DNA from: Candidatus Omnitrophota bacterium
GTDB lineage: Bacteria; NPL-UPA2; BS750m-G34
Reading direction: 5' to 3'
Assembly: GCA_030640045.1 (NCBI GenBank)
Contig: DAOWKF010000070.1
Coordinates: 1 to 14,483, forward strand
DNA length: 14,483 nucleotides
The notes under the pieces: model-generated
Database searches by the model: none
Told to the model about the DNA's origin: nothing
Seen by the model: the letters and a program-made list of their open reading frames with translations, nothing else
Shown: piece after piece, positions 14,480 to 14,483 of the stretch
Layout: every line of letters starts with the position of its first letter
How positions within the stretch are numbered: position 1 is the first letter of the stretch
Position numbers and translations under genes: made by a program

Positions 14480-14483
14480 CAGG

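Overview
The window reads as a piece of a Gram-negative-type bacterial chromosome from a poorly cultured lineage. A PVC-side candidate phylum such as Omnitrophota would fit, but that is a low-confidence impression from gene content and style; there is no rRNA or tRNA here to place it. Most genes lie on the + strand, are tightly packed and often overlap by 1-7 bases.

Region 1 (3-3815, + strand) is a close-packed run. It holds the end of an unrecognised gene, an archaeal-type thymidylate synthase, a HIT-family nucleotide hydrolase/transferase, a membrane-anchored coiled-coil protein, a proline-rich single-span membrane protein and a dGTPase-type HD phosphohydrolase. Three of the six act on nucleotides. 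Region 2 (3835-4720) has its own promoter, a tiny lysine-rich protein, an intrinsic terminator, and an L,D-transpeptidase whose 5' end is unusual: its frame runs back through the terminator and into the small gene, with no ATG before the signal peptide.

Region 3 (4728-10611) starts with a good sigma70-type promoter preceded by an 11-base direct repeat. It encodes a PilT-like ATPase, then four late cobalamin genes in a coupled string (cobT, cobS, cbiB, cobD), then larE. Each cob/lar gene overlaps the next by 4 to 7 bases. CbiB and CobD join the aminopropanol arm, CobT activates the lower base and CobS joins the two halves; the kinase/guanylyltransferase step (CobU or CobY) is not in the window. 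LarE has the three-cysteine arrangement of iron-sulfur-type sulfur transferases.

Region 4 (about 10620-13500, - strand) is a compositionally distinct AT-rich island between larE and ftsY. For example, 12001-12060 has 11 G/C in 60 bases against 29 in 60 at 13921-13980 in ftsY. It encodes, in transcription order, DUF4160 and DUF2442 small proteins (overlapping by 50 bases), a 57-base imperfect hairpin that looks like an integron attC site, and a 720-residue fusion of an archaeo-eukaryotic primase of the TOTE conflict-system type with a superfamily II helicase. This is probably a horizontally acquired defence or conflict module and is the most interesting part of the window. Region 5 (13515-14479, + strand) is ftsY, with a promoter placed so that the message may be leaderless.
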